A stretch of DNA of 25,548 bases from CANHEE01 sp043777755 (GTDB lineage: Bacteria; Bacteroidota; Bacteroidia; Chitinophagales; Saprospiraceae), in NCBI GenBank assembly GCA_043777755.1, contig JAYWHK010000165.1, positions 1 through 25,548 of the forward strand, read 5' to 3'. The notes beneath the pieces were generated by a model that was not told where the DNA came from, did not search any database, and saw nothing but the letters and a program-made list of their open reading frames with translations. Shown here one piece after another: positions 22,899 through 25,548 of the stretch. Position 1 is the first letter of the stretch. The number at the start of each line of letters is the position of its first letter. A program made the translations under genes and the position numbers.

Positions 22899-23690
22899 AT
22901 GGGAATTGTCATTTCTTTGCTGAATCACAAGGGAGGTGTAGGCAAAACGACTTCAACAATTAATATTGGTGCAGGTCTTGCAGAATTAGGAAAAAAAGTC
23001 CTATTGATTGATCTTGATCCGCAAGCGAATCTAACACTTTCGCTCGGTATTCCACGTCAAAAATTTACAATCTACGAAGCCCTACGTGGCGAATCGGATT
23101 TAGTACCTTACAATGTAAAGAAGAATCTTGACGTGGTAACATCTACACTTGACTTGTCAGGTGCGGAGATGGAATTAGTCAATGAAGCTGGTCGTGAGTA
23201 CATTATGCGTGAGCTTTTCGCTGTTATTCAAGATCAATATGATTATATTTTGATTGATTGCCCACCATCGCTTGGACTTTTGACATTGAATGCACTGACG
23301 AGTAGCCGCTATGTAATCATTCCGTTACAAACGGAGTTTTTGGCGTTGCAAGGTTTGGCAAAAATCAAGCAGGTAATTGACAAAGTGCGTATGCGTTTGA
23401 ACAAAAACCTTGAAATTGGTGGTGTAATCCCTACAATGTTCGATAAACGTAAGGTTTTGAACAATGATGTAGTTGATACAATTCACAAATATTTTGGCGA
23501 AAAAGTATTCAAAACATACATTCGTGACAATGTTGCCTTAGCCGAAGCACCAGCACAACGCAAGGATATTTTTGACTATAACCCAAGAAGTCCAGGTGCA
23601 GAAGACTACTTAAATTTGAGTAGAGAGATTATTATACGGATAGAAAATGCAGCAAAAAATGCAGCAGCAGAAATCGTAGAAGAAATCTAA
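22899..23690 (+). CDS. ParA/Soj-family ATPase
   Basis: This 263-aa deviant Walker A ATPase acts in DNA partition or subcellular positioning. Motifs: KGGVGKTT with signature lysine K11 (11-18), Walker A' LIDLDPQAN (36-44) and Walker B ILIDCPPS (117-124). It has no N-terminal DNA-binding extension, so it is of the short (Soj or type Ib) class. The frame is open from an ATG at 22776, but the family start MGIVISLLNHKGGVG is the ATG at 22899, downstream of a candidate promoter. It is followed not by a ParB/Spo0J gene but, after 83 nt, by a small protein with a predicted ribbon-helix-helix domain. The role may be chromosome, element or protein-complex segregation. Confidence 0.92.
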   Translation: MGIVISLLNHKGGVGKTTSTINIGAGLAELGKKVLLIDLDPQANLTLSLGIPRQKFTIYEALRGESDLVPYNVKKNLDVVTSTLDLSGAEMELVNEAGREYIMRELFAVIQDQYDYILIDCPPSLGLLTLNALTSSRYVIIPLQTEFLALQGLAKIKQVIDKVRMRLNKNLEIGGVIPTMFDKRKVLNNDVVDTIHKYFGEKVFKTYIRDNVALAEAPAQRKDIFDYNPRSPGAEDYLNLSREIIIRIENAAKNAAAEIVEEI

Positions 23691-23773
23691 AATTCATCAA
23701 AAAACTATTATGTAATTGGGCTAAATTATAAAAAATGCCAGTCTATTTTATACGCCTACTTAGCTGATTATCA

Positions 23774-24244
23774 ATGAGTAAGAAAAAATTTACAGATGGT
23801 CTTGAAAGCGTTTTCGATAGCTCCGAAAACGAATCAGGGAGTATGATGGCTACTGTATTGCAGGAAACAAGGCAACAAGAAGAGCGCATTATCAAAGCTG
23901 CACGAAAAGGTGGAAAAAACTTTTCCTCAGATATTGATGATGTAATTATGAACTCTTTTGTAACCAATCATACAGAAGTATCGAATAATGATGACTATAA
24001 TGACTTTCATTATTCAAACAAAAAGGCCCAACGTCGTCCGTTGAATGGCTTAGAGGCTTTGCTTACTCGTACAATGGATTATGGCGATTTGGACAATGAT
24101 ACAAAACGACGTATAGTACTCATCTTGGAACAACACAAAGTCACCAGATTACAAGAAATCGCAAAAGAAGAGCAGCTTTTCCTGAAAGATATTATCTTAA
24201 AATCAGTTTCGTTTTACATTGATCAATACGATAAAAGAAAATAA
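23774..24244 (+). CDS. Small ParA-partner candidate with predicted C-terminal ribbon-helix-helix
   Basis: This 156-aa protein belongs to no family I can name. Its C-terminus (about 111-152) reads as a short strand (RRIVLILE), a helix (KVTRLQEIAKEEQ), a turn and a second helix (FLKDIILKSVSFYIDQY), the hydrophobic pattern of ribbon-helix-helix DNA-binding domains. The N-terminal two thirds look disordered and polar. Two short motifs recur, FTDGLESVF (6-14) after KKK and LNGLEALL (90-97) after RRP; both resemble the basic GL-x-x-L/F tail by which ParB and similar partners stimulate ParA. It is 83 nt downstream of parA and shares its terminator, so it is probably the centromere- or cargo-binding partner. 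This is inference from sequence and context. Confidence 0.78.
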   Translation: MSKKKFTDGLESVFDSSENESGSMMATVLQETRQQEERIIKAARKGGKNFSSDIDDVIMNSFVTNHTEVSNNDDYNDFHYSNKKAQRRPLNGLEALLTRTMDYGDLDNDTKRRIVLILEQHKVTRLQEIAKEEQLFLKDIILKSVSFYIDQYDKRK

Positions 24245-24253
24245 ATAATACCT

Positions 24254-24280
24254 AAAAGGCTGTTCTCGAAACAGCCTTTT
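24254..24280 (+). terminator. Rho-independent terminator of the parA unit
   Basis: AAAAGGCTGTT (24254-24264) and AACAGCCTTTT (24270-24280) form a perfect 11-bp stem with a 5-nt loop, followed by TCATTTTG. It lies 9 nt after the stop of the 156-aa gene. Confidence 0.87.
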
Positions 24281-24292
24281 TCATTTTGCCTT

Positions 24293-25435
24293 ATGACTTT
24301 TAATTACGATGAACTTCGCCGTTTTTACAACCATACCATTCACCCAGAATTGATGCGAATGGATAGGAGTCGTCGTCGTTTGTTGCGTCTTCTGTTTTTT
24401 TCAGCATTATTGATTGTCGCAGTGATTAGCCTTGCTGCCTATTTGCAAGTTTTTGTCCTTTCTTTATTTTTGTGTATTCCCATTGTTTTATACATTCTTT
24501 ATTTGTACCGCCAAGTACAAAAATTCCAAAAAACCTTCAAACCTCACGTTGTTCGTTTGGTTTTGGATTTCATCGACAATGATGTCAATACAGGAACTTT
24601 GTATTACGATGAAGGCAAAAGCATTGATTTTCAAGAGTTTAAGTACAGTCAAATTTTTTCGGAAGATGTCATCGAATACAAAGGAGAAGATTACATCAAT
24701 GGCGTTATTGGCGAATTGGCTTTTGAGCTTTGTGAGTTGGAAGCAAAGTCCTTTTCTCGTGTAAGAAGCCAAATAGATACTGTTTTTAGAGGTGTTTTTC
24801 TTCATGCAGAATTTAAAGATTTTAAGCAAAAACATACTTTATATACAAAACTCAATGACCTCAATCAGAAAATTCATGTTTTGCGTGGTGTTGAACGCTT
24901 AGATACTGACCTCGAAGCATGGGTTATTGCTGAAAAAAAAGGCGAGCTGGAAACTTTACTATTGGAAAAACAAGGTATTGAATTTGAAATGAACCAGTTA
25001 CAATTCAACCCAGAAGAATCTGACGAGGCAATTAAAATAAAAGGGCGGGTTTTGATAATTCCTCGTGCTTATAAAAACGATGAAATACGAAACATCAAAA
25101 AATTTATGCTCAGTGGAGCGCAAGAAGTGCCTACGGATATGCAATTAGATGCTTTTCAAGAGCTTTTTATGACTTTTGCAACACCTGACGCACCGATTCA
25201 CTCGCTTTTGTCAGAAGAAATGCAAAACGATATTTTGGATTATTACGATTTTACAGGCTGCAAATTATACCTTTCTATTATTGGAAATGATATTTACATC
25301 GCCGTAGATGAACCTAATGATTTGCTCGAACCTTATATTTTCCAGTCTAATGTCAGTTATGATTTAATAAGAGAATTTTACGACAAGCTCGTGATTTTGA
25401 TGAGTATTGTAAGCGATTTTGATGAAAATAATTGA
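24293..25435 (+). CDS. DUF3137 domain-containing membrane protein
   Basis: This 380-aa protein has two adjacent membrane helices near the N-terminus (about 31-50 and 52-72) flanked by basic residues, and a long cytoplasmic remainder. The DUF3137 pattern is recognisable: EYKGEDYINGVIGELAFELCE (about 128-148), then VFRGVFLHAEF (about 164-174), and at the end an amphipathic helix ending LIREFYDKLVILMSIVSDF. A less conserved helical insert (about 185-245, rich in E/K/L) lies between. The function of DUF3137 proteins is unknown. Gene context (downstream of parA behind a terminator, upstream of a bidirectional hairpin) suggests a single-gene unit. The ATG at 24293 is the only reasonable start, 12 nt after the hairpin. 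Confidence 0.83.
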   Translation: MTFNYDELRRFYNHTIHPELMRMDRSRRRLLRLLFFSALLIVAVISLAAYLQVFVLSLFLCIPIVLYILYLYRQVQKFQKTFKPHVVRLVLDFIDNDVNTGTLYYDEGKSIDFQEFKYSQIFSEDVIEYKGEDYINGVIGELAFELCELEAKSFSRVRSQIDTVFRGVFLHAEFKDFKQKHTLYTKLNDLNQKIHVLRGVERLDTDLEAWVIAEKKGELETLLLEKQGIEFEMNQLQFNPEESDEAIKIKGRVLIIPRAYKNDEIRNIKKFMLSGAQEVPTDMQLDAFQELFMTFATPDAPIHSLLSEEMQNDILDYYDFTGCKLYLSIIGNDIYIAVDEPNDLLEPYIFQSNVSYDLIREFYDKLVILMSIVSDFDENN

Positions 25436-25454
25436 TTTATTGCCTAAAGCAAAA

Positions 25455-25484
25455 AAAAGTCGTTACTCTTTTGCAACGACTTTT
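25455..25484. terminator. Bidirectional terminator after the DUF3137 gene
   Basis: AAAAGTCGTT (25455-25464) and AACGACTTTT (25475-25484) form a perfect 10-bp stem with a 10-nt loop. An A tract on one side and a T tract on the other suit termination from both directions. Confidence 0.82.
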
Positions 25485-25494
25485 CAACAACAAA

Positions 25495-25533
25495 TTATAA
25501 TCCCATGAACATAAATTCTTCGGTCAGTAGCTT
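25495..25533 (-). other. Possible 3' end of a convergent gene entering from the right
   Basis: On the minus strand a 12-codon open stretch (KLLTEEFMFMGL) ends at a TAA (25497-25495) just before the bidirectional terminator. It reads like a natural protein C-terminus but is closed upstream by a TGA (25536-25534). Another frame is open just upstream. It may be the frameshifted tail of a gene beyond the window, or chance. Confidence 0.2.
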
Positions 25534-25548
25534 TCAACTTTCCATTTT

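Noticed and set aside
24281..24288. TCATTTTG just before the DUF3137 ATG as a promoter giving a leaderless mRNA
   Set aside because: One mismatch to TAnnTTTG and no -33 box; the T-rich part is explained by the terminator tail.
1..25548. Search for CRISPR arrays, tRNA/rRNA genes and complete insertion sequences
   Set aside because: No regularly spaced direct repeats, no cloverleaf-like or rRNA-like segments and no transposase other than the RAYT were seen by eye; short structured RNAs could be missed.

Overview
This window looks like a chromosomal segment of a low-GC member of the Bacteroidota, probably from a gliding or Cytophagia-like lineage. The evidence is the gliding-motility pair gldF-gldG, Bacteroidota-type families (DUF4340, DUF4175, DUF3137, a NrtR/AraR-like Nudix regulator), a lack of Shine-Dalgarno sites, and promoters of the TTTG-N19/20-TAnnTTTG type. 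These promoters move several start codons from apparent TTGs to downstream ATGs.

Layout: 1-306 is an AT-rich leader holding a composite hairpin repeat. 307-6102 (+) is a compact run: gldF, gldG, a DUF4340 protein, an aminodeoxyfutalosine-deaminase-like amidohydrolase and a GT4 glycosyltransferase. 6323-7030 (+) is a Nudix-fold regulator whose Nudix box has lost its catalytic glutamates; its 3' end overlaps a convergent 153-aa gene of unknown function (7012-7473, -). 7557-12029 (-) reads, in transcription order, a RAYT transposase, a putative AbiC-like abortive-infection membrane protein, alaS and a small secreted protein, ending in a strong terminator. fusA (12152-14275, -) is a stand-alone unit with its own promoter and terminator. 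It is divergent from a very large DUF4175 coiled-coil membrane protein (14730-18074, +). A 24-bp perfect hairpin separates that gene from a convergent AlkA-like DNA glycosylase. Next come a long-chain acyl-CoA synthetase, a crotonase-family gene coupled to a membrane-anchored ZnuA-like binding protein, a ParA ATPase with a small ribbon-helix-helix-like partner, and a DUF3137 membrane protein.

Most of the window is ordinary housekeeping. The most unusual observations are: (i) two different GC-rich palindromic segments that look like intergenic repeats but are read in frame inside alaS; (ii) a ParA plus predicted RHH partner with no classical ParB, the partner carrying two GL-x-x-L/F motifs like ParA-activating ParB tails; (iii) a putative abortive-infection gene next to a RAYT that has a palindrome at its 3' end; and (iv) the catalytically dead Nudix regulator with an 18-bp palindrome in its upstream region. 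No rRNA, tRNA, CRISPR array or complete insertion sequence was seen. All family assignments are from motif recognition by eye.
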